Assembly (NCBI RefSeq): GCF_027066465.1
Contig: NZ_JAMONU010000079.1
Coordinates: 1 to 12,396, forward strand
Direction of reading: 5' to 3'
Length of the DNA stretch: 12,396 bases
Source of the DNA: Thermococcus sp.
GTDB taxonomy: Archaea > Methanobacteriota_B > Thermococci > Thermococcales > Thermococcaceae
How positions within the stretch are numbered: position 1 is the first letter of the stretch; each line of letters starts with the position of its first letter. This document shows, one piece after another, positions 5,881-11,627 of this stretch. A model generated the notes under the pieces. The model was given only the letters and a program-made list of their open reading frames with translations, had not been told where the DNA came from and made no database searches. The translations under genes were made by a program, and so were the position numbers.

Positions 5881-7056
5881 ATGGAGGGCCGGATACTATC
5901 AAGTCTTATAGCAACGAGCAGAAGGCTCATGGCGTGGGCGGGGAAATTTGGGGAGAGGCGCTTTTTATACGATGAGCTCGGGCTCATTGATGAAGAATAC
6001 TACGTGGGCATAAAAGGAGTCAGGGGCGTTGGGAAAACTGTTCTTCTGCTCCAACTCGCCCGAAACACCGAGAAAAGTGTTTACTTCTCCGCTGATTCCG
6101 TTCTTATAAAACCTTTTACTCTCTACGATGTTGTCAAAGCCCTCGCCGAGATGGGCTATCGGAACATATTCATAGACGAAATCCACAGAAAACCGGACTG
6201 GAGCGAAGATTTGAAGAGTCTGTACGATGAGCATGAGGTCAGGGTCTTCTTTTCAGGCTCTTCCTCAATTGACATTGTCACTCTGAGCGCAGACCTATCG
6301 AGAAGGGTTGTTCTCAAGGAACTGCCACCGGCTTCGTTTCGAGAGTGGCTCAACATAAAGAGGGGCCTCTCCATTCCAAAACACCCGCTTGAGGAGATAC
6401 TCTCCAGAGCATTTGACCTCTCAAATATGTACATTGAACTCGCCGGCCTCTGGAGAGAATACATGGAGAAGGGGGGAGTTCTCTACCCGGAAAGTGGCTT
6501 CTATGATGCCCTTGAAAATTCGATTAGGAAGGTCATTCTGGAGGACCTTTCAGCGCTCAGAGAAATCAGCGTGAAGTATGAAACGGACGCATACCGTCTT
6601 CTCTACTACATCGCTAAATCGGCACCCTTCGAGGCAAAGTACTCCTCAATAGCCAAGGAACTTGGAGTCTCGAAGAACATGGCGATACGGCTCGTCGATG
6701 ACCTCTCAAAGGCAGGTCTTATCTATGCCGTCCAGCCATGCGGAAGTTCGCGGAAGGAGCCAAAACTCTACCTCACGGTTCCGCTGAGAATGTTCTTCGC
6801 GAGAAAGGGCTTCAATGTCAACATCGGCGCCCTCAGGGAGGAGTTTTTCGTAAACCATATGCGCTGGGTCTCTCCGATTTGCTATCTTAAAGGCGCAAGG
6901 GGCGAGAAAACCGCCGACTTCAAAGTTGGCAACGCGATAATTGAGGTTGGAGAAAAGAGCAAAAGCAGGTATCAGAGACCAGATTACATCGCGGTTGACG
7001 GCCTTGTGACGGGTAGAGGCAGAGTGCCATTGTTCCTCTTTGGTCTCGTTTACTAA
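5881..7056 (+). CDS. AAA+ ATPase, COG1373 type (AAA_14 plus C-terminal DUF4143-like)
   Basis: Predicted cytoplasmic P-loop ATPase of a large archaeal family of unknown role, 391 residues as usual. Walker A is GVRGVGKT (46-53, Lys52) and Walker B with catalytic Glu is IFIDEIH (96-102). A sensor-like strand FFSGSSS (123-129) and an arginine pair in DLSRRVV (138-144) follow. LPPASFREWL (148-157) matches the family's LxPLSFxEFL signature. A winged helix lies at about 248-285 (SSIAKELGVSKNMAIRLVDDLSKAGLIY). The C-terminal domain resembles the PD-(D/E)XK-like fold of DUF4143: ADF at 345-347 and IIEVGEK at 353-359. There the usual E-x-K spacing is altered, so nuclease activity is doubtful. It has its own promoter and an adjacent inverted repeat. 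By eye it is less GC-rich than its neighbours, which could reflect acquisition. It converges on the radical SAM gene with a 4-base stop overlap. Confidence 0.88.
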   Translation: MEGRILSSLIATSRRLMAWAGKFGERRFLYDELGLIDEEYYVGIKGVRGVGKTVLLLQLARNTEKSVYFSADSVLIKPFTLYDVVKALAEMGYRNIFIDEIHRKPDWSEDLKSLYDEHEVRVFFSGSSSIDIVTLSADLSRRVVLKELPPASFREWLNIKRGLSIPKHPLEEILSRAFDLSNMYIELAGLWREYMEKGGVLYPESGFYDALENSIRKVILEDLSALREISVKYETDAYRLLYYIAKSAPFEAKYSSIAKELGVSKNMAIRLVDDLSKAGLIYAVQPCGSSRKEPKLYLTVPLRMFFARKGFNVNIGALREEFFVNHMRWVSPICYLKGARGEKTADFKVGNAIIEVGEKSKSRYQRPDYIAVDGLVTGRGRVPLFLFGLVY

Positions 7057-7853
7057 ACCCGCACAAAATCCCAGCCTCTGAAGTGCGTCTCTATGCCCTC
7101 CGTTTTTATCCCCAGCGAGCGAACCTCGTCGCGGAGCTCCAAGAGAAAAGCTCTAAAGAGCCCCTCGCTGGTTAGAACCCGGTAGCTCTCGGGAAACTCG
7201 GAGCGGAGCGTTTCCTGAAATTCATTCCCGGCCTTTTTGAGGTTTAGAACCTCGAAGAAGTAGTAATCGACAAAACCTTTCGTTTCCTCAACAATCCGTG
7301 AAACGTCGGTGATTCCAGGAATCACCGGGCTGACGAAGGCGTACGTTCTTATTCCTTCCTCGTGAAGCCTCTGGAGGGCGTTAATGCGGGCTTTCATAAC
7401 CGGTGTTCGCGGCTCGAGGAGGGTCTTTTCACGGCCCTCAAAGGAGTTGAGAGTTAAGCCGACCTCAATCGAGCGGAAGAGCTTGAAGAGGTCGATGTCC
7501 CTCGTCACGAGGGGCGATTTGGTTAGTATCGAGAGCTCGTTCCTCTTGTCCATGAAGCGGAGTGTCGAGCGGGTGAGCTTTAGCCCGGCTTCAACCGGCT
7601 GGTATGGGTCGCTCACCGTGGACATCACGACCTTTCCCTTCACGTGCTTCCTCGCAAGTTCAGGCGCGTTGATTTTAGCTATCACCCAGCTCCCCCATTC
7701 CTTCTCTCTGAACTCCCGAACGACGCTCTTGGCGTAGCAGTAGGGGCAGGCGAAGGAGCAGCCGACGTACTGGTTGACGCTCCATGAAACGCCGGGAATC
7801 CGCGAGCGCGTGTAGAGCGACTTTGCCCTTCGCCTTACGACCTCAACCTTCAT
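7053..7853 (-). CDS. Radical SAM protein, SPL-like (COG1533)
   Basis: Predicted iron-sulfur enzyme that cleaves S-adenosylmethionine to start radical chemistry. The cluster motif is C32-x3-C36-x2-C39 (GCSFACPYCYAKS) after NQYVG. The COG1533 signature TVSDPYQPVEAGLKLTRSTL follows, then LTKSPLVTRDIDLF and VGLTLNS, and then the barrel with SPVIPGITD. The 266-residue length is normal for the short archaeal members. The family is named after spore photoproduct lyase, but the substrate of archaeal members is unknown and I would not assign DNA repair. ATG 7851-7853 is preferred: it is about 25 bases from a TATA box at 7875-7882. GTG 7859 would only add two residues. No ribosome binding site is evident. 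It diverges from the YgjP-like gene. Confidence 0.9.
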   Translation of the reverse strand: MKVEVVRRRAKSLYTRSRIPGVSWSVNQYVGCSFACPYCYAKSVVREFREKEWGSWVIAKINAPELARKHVKGKVVMSTVSDPYQPVEAGLKLTRSTLRFMDKRNELSILTKSPLVTRDIDLFKLFRSIEVGLTLNSFEGREKTLLEPRTPVMKARINALQRLHEEGIRTYAFVSPVIPGITDVSRIVEETKGFVDYYFFEVLNLKKAGNEFQETLRSEFPESYRVLTSEGLFRAFLLELRDEVRSLGIKTEGIETHFRGWDFVRV

Positions 7854-7872
7854 AAGCACGGGTAGGGACTAC

Positions 7873-7884
7873 ACCTTAAAAGGT
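7873..7884. promoter_or_regulatory. Compact divergent promoter region with palindromic TATA
   Basis: ACCTT-AA-AAGGT is a 5-base inverted repeat. On the minus strand its core (CTTTTAAG) is a TATA box about 25 bases from the radical SAM ATG at 7853. On the plus strand its right arm forms part of AGGTGGT (7881-7887), the ribosome binding site for ATG 7891. A weak plus-strand TATA (CTTCATAAG, about 7848-7856) would then lie over the start of the divergent gene. Occupancy at one promoter should hinder the other. Confidence 0.45.
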
Positions 7885-7890
7885 GGTCGC

Positions 7891-8538
7891 ATGGAAGTCG
7901 AGGTTCGGCACCGACCCGTCCGCTATGCGAGGCTTGAAATCAAGCCCGACGGGAGAATCATCGTCACCGCACCGGAGGGCTTCGACGTAAATGCCTTCAT
8001 CAAAAAGCACGAGAGATGGCTGAGCAACCGGCTGAGGGAGCTCGAAGAAGTTAAGAGGAAATCGGCGAGGGGCTTTCCGTTCTTCGGCGAGTTCTACAGG
8101 GTCGAGCTGGGAAACGTTCAAGAAATTGAGCGCAGGGACGATAAGCTAATCCTCCCGGCCGAGCGCGAGCGGGCGCGGGAGGCCCTGAAAGAGCTCCTGC
8201 GAGGCAGGGTAACAGCGCTCGTCGCCCTCTACTCCGTCCTGATGGGCGTTTCCCCCGGCAAAATCTACATCAGGAACCAGAGGACGAAGTGGGCGAGCTG
8301 TTCGAGCAGGGGAAACCTGAGCCTCAACCTCCGCCTCGCGGCTTTACCTGAGAGGCTGATTGAGTACGTCGTAATCCACGAGCTCGCCCACCTGCGCTAC
8401 CTCGACCACTCTAAAGCTTTCTGGAGGCTCGTGGGGAGATTTTATCCGGACTACAAAACGGCCAGACGAGAGTTGAGGCGCTGGTGGGGGATAATCGAGG
8501 TCAACGAGGGATGGGGATGGCTGGAAGGGAGGAGATGA
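7891..8538 (+). CDS. YgjP-like (DUF45) zinc metallopeptidase-domain protein
   Basis: Predicted soluble zinc metallohydrolase of the YgjP/SprT-like group (COG1451), 215 residues. The metal site is HELAH (163-167, Glu164 catalytic) followed by the third ligand in YLDHSKAFW (His173), as in the family. The preceding signature IRNQRTKWASCSSRGNLSLNLRL (127-149) is also diagnostic. The N-terminal half is the usual beta-rich part (VEVRHRPVRYARLEIKPDGRIIVTAP). No signal peptide. The physiological substrate is unknown. ATG 7891 follows AGGTGGT by 3 bases. The 3' end overlaps the NfeD gene by 22 bases, which suggests translational coupling. Confidence 0.9.
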   Translation: MEVEVRHRPVRYARLEIKPDGRIIVTAPEGFDVNAFIKKHERWLSNRLRELEEVKRKSARGFPFFGEFYRVELGNVQEIERRDDKLILPAERERAREALKELLRGRVTALVALYSVLMGVSPGKIYIRNQRTKWASCSSRGNLSLNLRLAALPERLIEYVVIHELAHLRYLDHSKAFWRLVGRFYPDYKTARRELRRWWGIIEVNEGWGWLEGRR

Positions 8539-8933
8539 TTAAAAGGATTCTCAAGCTCCTCGCACTGGCATTGGACGAGGTGGCAGCCATTTTAATCATG
8601 GTTTTCCTCCTTCCCTCGCTGGGAATCAGGCTTCCCCTCTGGGTCGTTGCGCTGATAGTTGCGGTGCTTCTTCTCAAGGACGTCTTGGTTGCTCCCTACG
8701 TTCTCGGCGGAGGCCTCGAAAGGAAGCCCTCGACGGGAGCCGAGGCGCTCGTTGGGCGGACGGCAGTCGTTGTCGAAGACCTCTCGCCCGAGGGCCTCGT
8801 GAAGCTCGACGGTGAACTCTGGCGCGCGAAATGCCTTCACGGAACGGCGAGGAGGGGAGAGAAGGTCAGGGTTGTGAAGGTGAGGGGAACTAGGCTCCTC
8901 GTTGAACTCCCAGCGAGCGGAGAACCTCGGTGA
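8517..8933 (+). CDS. Short NfeD-domain membrane protein, without stomatin partner
   Basis: Small membrane protein with two hydrophobic helices (about 10-35 and 39-61) followed by a C-terminal NfeD OB-fold (about 75-138). The OB-fold pattern is visible: GAEALVGRTAVVVEDLSPEGLVKLDGELWRAKC, then RGEKVRVVKVRGTRLLVE. Such short NfeD proteins usually pair with stomatin/SPFH proteins in membrane quality control, but no stomatin gene is in this window. ATG 8517 is preferred because GAGGG at 8506-8510 lies 6 bases upstream. Alternatives in frame are 8511 and 8535, the latter with GGAGG only 2 bases away. It overlaps the peptidase gene by 22 bases and the opposite-strand gene by 44 bases at its end. Confidence 0.85.
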   Translation: MAGREEMIKRILKLLALALDEVAAILIMVFLLPSLGIRLPLWVVALIVAVLLLKDVLVAPYVLGGGLERKPSTGAEALVGRTAVVVEDLSPEGLVKLDGELWRAKCLHGTARRGEKVRVVKVRGTRLLVELPASGEPR

Positions 8934-9324
8934 GCTCCTCCGGGCGGTTGGTCGAGAACGAAACGTCCCAGCCCTTCCGCCTCTTGAGGTAGACGCAGGC
9001 CCTCGCCGGCAGGGTGAAGTGAATCTTCGCCGGACAGCTCATCCAGCCTTCCCTGACCGCGAACCACTCGATTTCGTCAATCCTGACGGTCTTTCTCACG
9101 AAGAGGCCGAGGAAGCCGCTGAGGAAGATTCCCTCCTCGTAAACCCTCACGCGGAAGGCCATCGCCTCAATGATTACCGCTATCGTGAGGGCCGTTGCAA
9201 CGGTCATCATGAGGACGCCCTGGCCGGTGGCGAAGCTCTCGTAGAGGCCGATGGGCATGATAACTAACGGTGGGAGGAGCAGGAGGATTATCCACTTGGA
9301 ATAAAGCGTTTCCTCGTGGAGCAT
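8890..9324 (-). CDS. Small membrane protein with PH-like C-terminal domain
   Basis: 144 residues. Two membrane helices (about 10-30 and 37-57) are followed by a soluble domain of about 85 residues: FRVRVYEEGIFLSGFLGLFVRKTVRIDEIEWFAV, then VYLKRRKGWDVSFSTNRPEELTEVLRSLG. This arrangement resembles bacterial/archaeal PH-domain membrane proteins (a strand, an 'IxxEIE' strand, and a final helix 'xPEEFxxxL'). I infer that fold; no specific function is known. ATG 9322-9324 has only a weak GATGAG site but sits about 30 bases from a minus-strand TATA (9353-9359). Its 3' end overlaps the NfeD gene tail-to-tail by 44 bases, and both encode two-helix membrane proteins. Confidence 0.75.
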   Translation of the reverse strand: MLHEETLYSKWIILLLLPPLVIMPIGLYESFATGQGVLMMTVATALTIAVIIEAMAFRVRVYEEGIFLSGFLGLFVRKTVRIDEIEWFAVREGWMSCPAKIHFTLPARACVYLKRRKGWDVSFSTNRPEELTEVLRSLGVQRGA

Positions 9325-9351
9325 GGCTCATCGGTAGAGGTTTCCGCCAAC

Positions 9352-9360
9352 GCTTTAAAC
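9352..9360. promoter_or_regulatory. Shared bidirectional TATA element
   Basis: GCTTTAAAC reads TTTAAAG on the minus strand and CTTTAAAC on the plus strand. It can serve both the membrane protein gene starting at 9324 and the CoA-binding gene starting at 9389. Both leaders would be under about 10 bases. Confidence 0.45.
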
Positions 9361-9388
9361 TCCTTTCCGAACCCGTGATGGTGATACG

Positions 9389-9817
9389 ATGGTTAGGATT
9401 ATGCCCGTCGATAGGCTGACCGACGATGACGTGAGGGAGATTCTGACGAAATACAAAAAGATAGCCCTCGTTGGAGCCTCCCCGAAGCCCGAGCGCGATT
9501 CCAATGAGGTCATGCGCTACCTCCTCGAGAAGGGCTACGAGGTCTATCCGGTAAATCCGCGTTACTCAGAGGTCCTCGGGCGGAGGTGCTACCCGAGCGT
9601 CCTCGACATTCCCGACGAAGTCGAGATAGTTGACCTCTTCGTTCGCCCGGAGTTCGCGAGGGACTATGTCGAGCAGGCGATAAAGAAGGGCGCGAAAGTC
9701 GTCTGGTTCCAGTTTGGGACCTACGATAGAGAGGCCTTCAGAAGGGCAAAGGAAGCGGGCCTTACGGCTGTCGCCCACCGCTGTATCAAGCAGGAGCACG
9801 CGAGGCTCATCGGATGA
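9389..9817 (+). CDS. CoA-binding domain protein (YccU-like, COG1832)
   Basis: Single Rossmann-type CoA_binding_2 domain, 142 residues, cytoplasmic. The nucleotide-binding loop is KIALVGASPKPERDSNEV (24-41), followed by YLLEKGYEVYPVNPRYSEVLGRRCYPSV. Then come VEIVDLFVRPEF and a final KVVWFQFGTYDREAFRRAKEAGLTAVAHRCIKQEHARL, typical of the family including the His-Arg-Cys-Ile ending. The domain is homologous to the CoA-binding part of succinyl-CoA synthetase alpha and acyl-CoA synthetases; stand-alone members have no proven reaction. GGTGAT at 9380-9385 precedes ATG 9389. The 3' end overlaps the PIN gene by 11 bases on the opposite strand. Confidence 0.9.
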   Translation: MVRIMPVDRLTDDDVREILTKYKKIALVGASPKPERDSNEVMRYLLEKGYEVYPVNPRYSEVLGRRCYPSVLDIPDEVEIVDLFVRPEFARDYVEQAIKKGAKVVWFQFGTYDREAFRRAKEAGLTAVAHRCIKQEHARLIG

Positions 9818-10232
9818 TGCCGAGCAGTTTCAGCACTTCCTCTGTGTTCATGACTTCGATTTCTTTGATGTCCTTCAGTCTTCTGTCGTTGCTCCACAGG
9901 GGTGCGTTCACCTTGAGGGAGAGGGCCACGAAGTCGGCATCATCCTTGTTGGGGCATATTTCCAGCGCGAGGGGTATGAACTCAGAGTAGAAATCCTCTG
10001 GGACAAAGATAACGTGTTCCCTCAGAATTTCGAGCGCCCTCTGGAAAGCCCTTTCGTCTATTTTGGCCTTGCGGAGGACCTCCTCTTGTGTTCCTCCAGA
10101 TTCTGAAACCGCAAATTCTGGGCTGATAAGTCTCCCTGAAAGCAGAAATATCAGCTCACGGGTAGTTGTAGATTTCCCAAAGAACGAGAACAGTACGTTC
10201 GTGTTAACGACGAGGAGAATATTTCCTCTCAA
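9807..10232 (-). CDS. PIN-domain VapC-like toxin, probably degenerate
   Basis: PIN-domain proteins are metal-dependent RNases that need about four acidic residues. From the TTG start this 141-residue product has the N-terminal strand ILLVVNTNVLFSFF, where the family has V-D-T-N; residue 10 is Asn instead of the first catalytic Asp. The third and fourth acidic sites appear intact: CPNKDDADFVALSLK (93-107) and PLWSNDRRLKD (111-121). Residues 42-49 (VSESGGTQ) do not look like the family, while a one-base shift reads FQNLEEHK, the expected 'xxEExxKxK'-like helix. This suggests two compensating indels at about 10109 and 10085. No ATG is suitable. TTG 10230-10232 follows a GAGG about 8 bases upstream; ATT 10218-10220 after GAGAGG is an alternative. 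It overlaps the antitoxin gene by 29 bases and is likely co-transcribed with it. Confidence 0.8.
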   Translation of the reverse strand: MRGNILLVVNTNVLFSFFGKSTTTRELIFLLSGRLISPEFAVSESGGTQEEVLRKAKIDERAFQRALEILREHVIFVPEDFYSEFIPLALEICPNKDDADFVALSLKVNAPLWSNDRRLKDIKEIEVMNTEEVLKLLGIIR

Positions 10233-10419
10233 GGTATTTCCCTCTGCCTTTTTTTGCCAGCCGGCCAAGCTCTATGGCATCTTCCTCAGATAGAGTAGAC
10301 TCTTTGAGGGCCTCGTTTATCTCCACGATTGCTTTAAGTCTCTCCGAACTGGCAATCAGCAGGGCTATCCTATCGTCCACGCCCTGCGGGACTTTAACAA
10401 CGATACTGCCCAAGGCCAT
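10204..10419 (-). CDS. Antitoxin-like small protein of the PIN toxin (VapB-like)
   Basis: 71-residue charged protein immediately upstream of and overlapping the PIN gene, the standard antitoxin position. The N-terminus IVVKVPQGVDDRIALLIASS resembles the VapB-type 'xxVKVPxxVxExxxxLI' start that forms a DNA-binding strand-helix-helix. The rest is a long helix (AIVEINEALKESTLSEEDAIELGRLAKKGRGKYLERK) ending in a basic tail that would wrap the toxin. ATG 10417-10419 is about 28 bases from a TATA box and GTG 10420-10422 about 25, with no clear ribosome binding site, so the message is probably leaderless. The TAA stop overlaps the codon for Asn10 of the toxin. Family assignment rests on position and shape. 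Confidence 0.72.
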   Translation of the reverse strand: MALGSIVVKVPQGVDDRIALLIASSERLKAIVEINEALKESTLSEEDAIELGRLAKKGRGKYLERKYSPRR

Positions 10420-10442
10420 CACAGATACCGGTTGGTTCCCGC

Positions 10443-10452
10443 GTTATATAAC
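10443..10452 (-). promoter_or_regulatory. Palindromic TATA box of the toxin-antitoxin pair
   Basis: GTTATATAAC is a perfect 10-base palindrome that contains the TATA box, about 25 bases from the antitoxin start. It begins 3 bases before the end of the upstream methyltransferase gene, so the pair has its own promoter. An autoregulatory antitoxin could bind here; this is inferred. Confidence 0.5.
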
Positions 10453-10454
10453 CT

Positions 10455-11555
10455 TTAGCTCCTCTTTCTTATCACGTAAATGTCCCTAATGAGCCTGTGC
10501 CTCTCCTCGTAGTCGAGGTATCTCCCCAGAACCTCGAAGCCGAGTTTGTTTAACCATCTCCGCTCCTTCCGGTAGATGCTCCCATCCCTCAGCCTGTATG
10601 CTGGGAAGACGAAGACTATCCTTCCGTTCCTCTTGAGCACATCGCTAAAGCTCTCGAAGACCGAAAAATACAGCCTGTCCAGCTCGTTGGCGAGCTTTAT
10701 CGCCTCACCCCTGCCAGGATTCCTCTTCAGGGGCTTCCCGAGGTAGGGTTCGGTAACTATAGCGTCAAACCTCTCGCGGAAACAGCGCTTCAGCTTCCTC
10801 GCGTCGCAGACCTCTATCCTCGCCGAGTTCTTGAGCCGGAACTCTTTTCTGAGCCACTCGATGTTCCGTCTCGCCTCCCTGACCCTTTCAGGGTCTCTGT
10901 CGCTCCCGTAAGCGGGCAACCCCTGGAGGACGAACTCCTGAAGGACCGTCCCGATGCCGCAGAAGGGGTCGAGGAAGAGGCCCCTCCTTATTTCCGTGAG
11001 GTTCACCATTATCCTTGCCAGCCTCGGCGGAATCGAGAGGATTGGCCTCTGAACAGGTCTTTCCACGTCGAGCTTCTTCAGCTCGAAGGGGTCGGTAACC
11101 CTAATTGTTTCACCCACGAGGAAGCTTCCGTCGTCCCTGAACAGGAAGACGATGTCCTTGACCTCTGGAAAACCCTTCAGAATCAGCTCGGCAGGCATGG
11201 AGTAAACATTAGCGGGCTTGAAGAACTTTGCCGGACCTTCCCTCTTGAACTCCCTCTTTACGGCGCTCCCCAGCTTCCGCCAGAGCCTCCAGTCGTCCCT
11301 TCCATAGAGGCTGACCGTGAAGAGCCTGGCGTATTCGATATCTCTTATCGCTTCCTCGCCTTCTCCAACTATTCTCACGAGCTTGAGCGACCCGCCGAGC
11401 CACCGGAAGTGCCTCTCTATCGAGGGCTTCGACTCGAAAACAATCCACTCGCGGGCTTCCTCTGTTGGATTAATCCTCAGACTGAACCGCTTCGCGAATG
11501 AGAGGAACTCCGCTTTTCCCAGCTCGGGGTTCTTTCCTAAAATCACTCCGTACAT
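10455..11555 (-). CDS. Trm11/Trm-G10-like RNA methyltransferase (COG1041)
   Basis: SAM-dependent class I methyltransferase, 366 residues, probably acting on tRNA. The N-terminal part (about 1-150) fits the ferredoxin-like/THUMP region of Trm11-type proteins, with FFKPANVYSMPAEL and DDGSFLVGETI. The linker RPVQRPILSIPPRLARIMVNL (167-187) matches the Trm11/TrmG10 'RPxxxPxxLxPRLARxMVNL' signature. Motif I is FLDPFCGIGTVLQEF (194-208) and the acidic SAM residue is in GSDRDP (217-222). Motif IV reads VTEPYLG (267-273) instead of the usual DPPYG. That separates it from the m2G10 enzyme and makes the target uncertain. It may be a leaderless gene: the shared TATA at 11572-11588 is about 25 bases away. 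It diverges from the helical-repeat protein gene. Confidence 0.85.
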   Translation of the reverse strand: MYGVILGKNPELGKAEFLSFAKRFSLRINPTEEAREWIVFESKPSIERHFRWLGGSLKLVRIVGEGEEAIRDIEYARLFTVSLYGRDDWRLWRKLGSAVKREFKREGPAKFFKPANVYSMPAELILKGFPEVKDIVFLFRDDGSFLVGETIRVTDPFELKKLDVERPVQRPILSIPPRLARIMVNLTEIRRGLFLDPFCGIGTVLQEFVLQGLPAYGSDRDPERVREARRNIEWLRKEFRLKNSARIEVCDARKLKRCFRERFDAIVTEPYLGKPLKRNPGRGEAIKLANELDRLYFSVFESFSDVLKRNGRIVFVFPAYRLRDGSIYRKERRWLNKLGFEVLGRYLDYEERHRLIRDIYVIRKRS

Positions 11556-11571
11556 GCTTCGCGCTTTGGGT

Positions 11572-11588
11572 AAGTTTTTAAAAAACTT
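11572..11588. promoter_or_regulatory. Palindromic shared TATA element
   Basis: AAGTTTTT-A-AAAAACTT is a perfect 8-base inverted repeat around one base. It can act as TATA box in both directions. On the minus strand it lies about 25 bases from the methyltransferase ATG at 11555; on the plus strand it predicts a start near 11605 for the gene at 11628. Confidence 0.5.
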
Positions 11589-11602
11589 CCGAGTAATTCA
11601 TA

Positions 11603-11618
11603 CGAGGTCTAAACCTCG
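11603..11618. repeat. Small inverted repeat at the predicted transcription start
   Basis: CGAGGT-CTAA-ACCTCG, 6-base arms around a 4-base loop. It lies at the expected plus-strand transcription start and ends at the ribosome binding site GGTGGT (11618-11623). It could be an operator or a 5' hairpin that limits ribosome access. Confidence 0.4.
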
Positions 11619-11627
11619 GTGGTCCTC

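Noticed and set aside
10233..10268. Longer N-terminus of the PIN protein starting at 10268
   Set aside because: It would lie deep inside the antitoxin gene and add residues (AGWQKKAEGNT) foreign to PIN proteins, which start just before the first beta strand.
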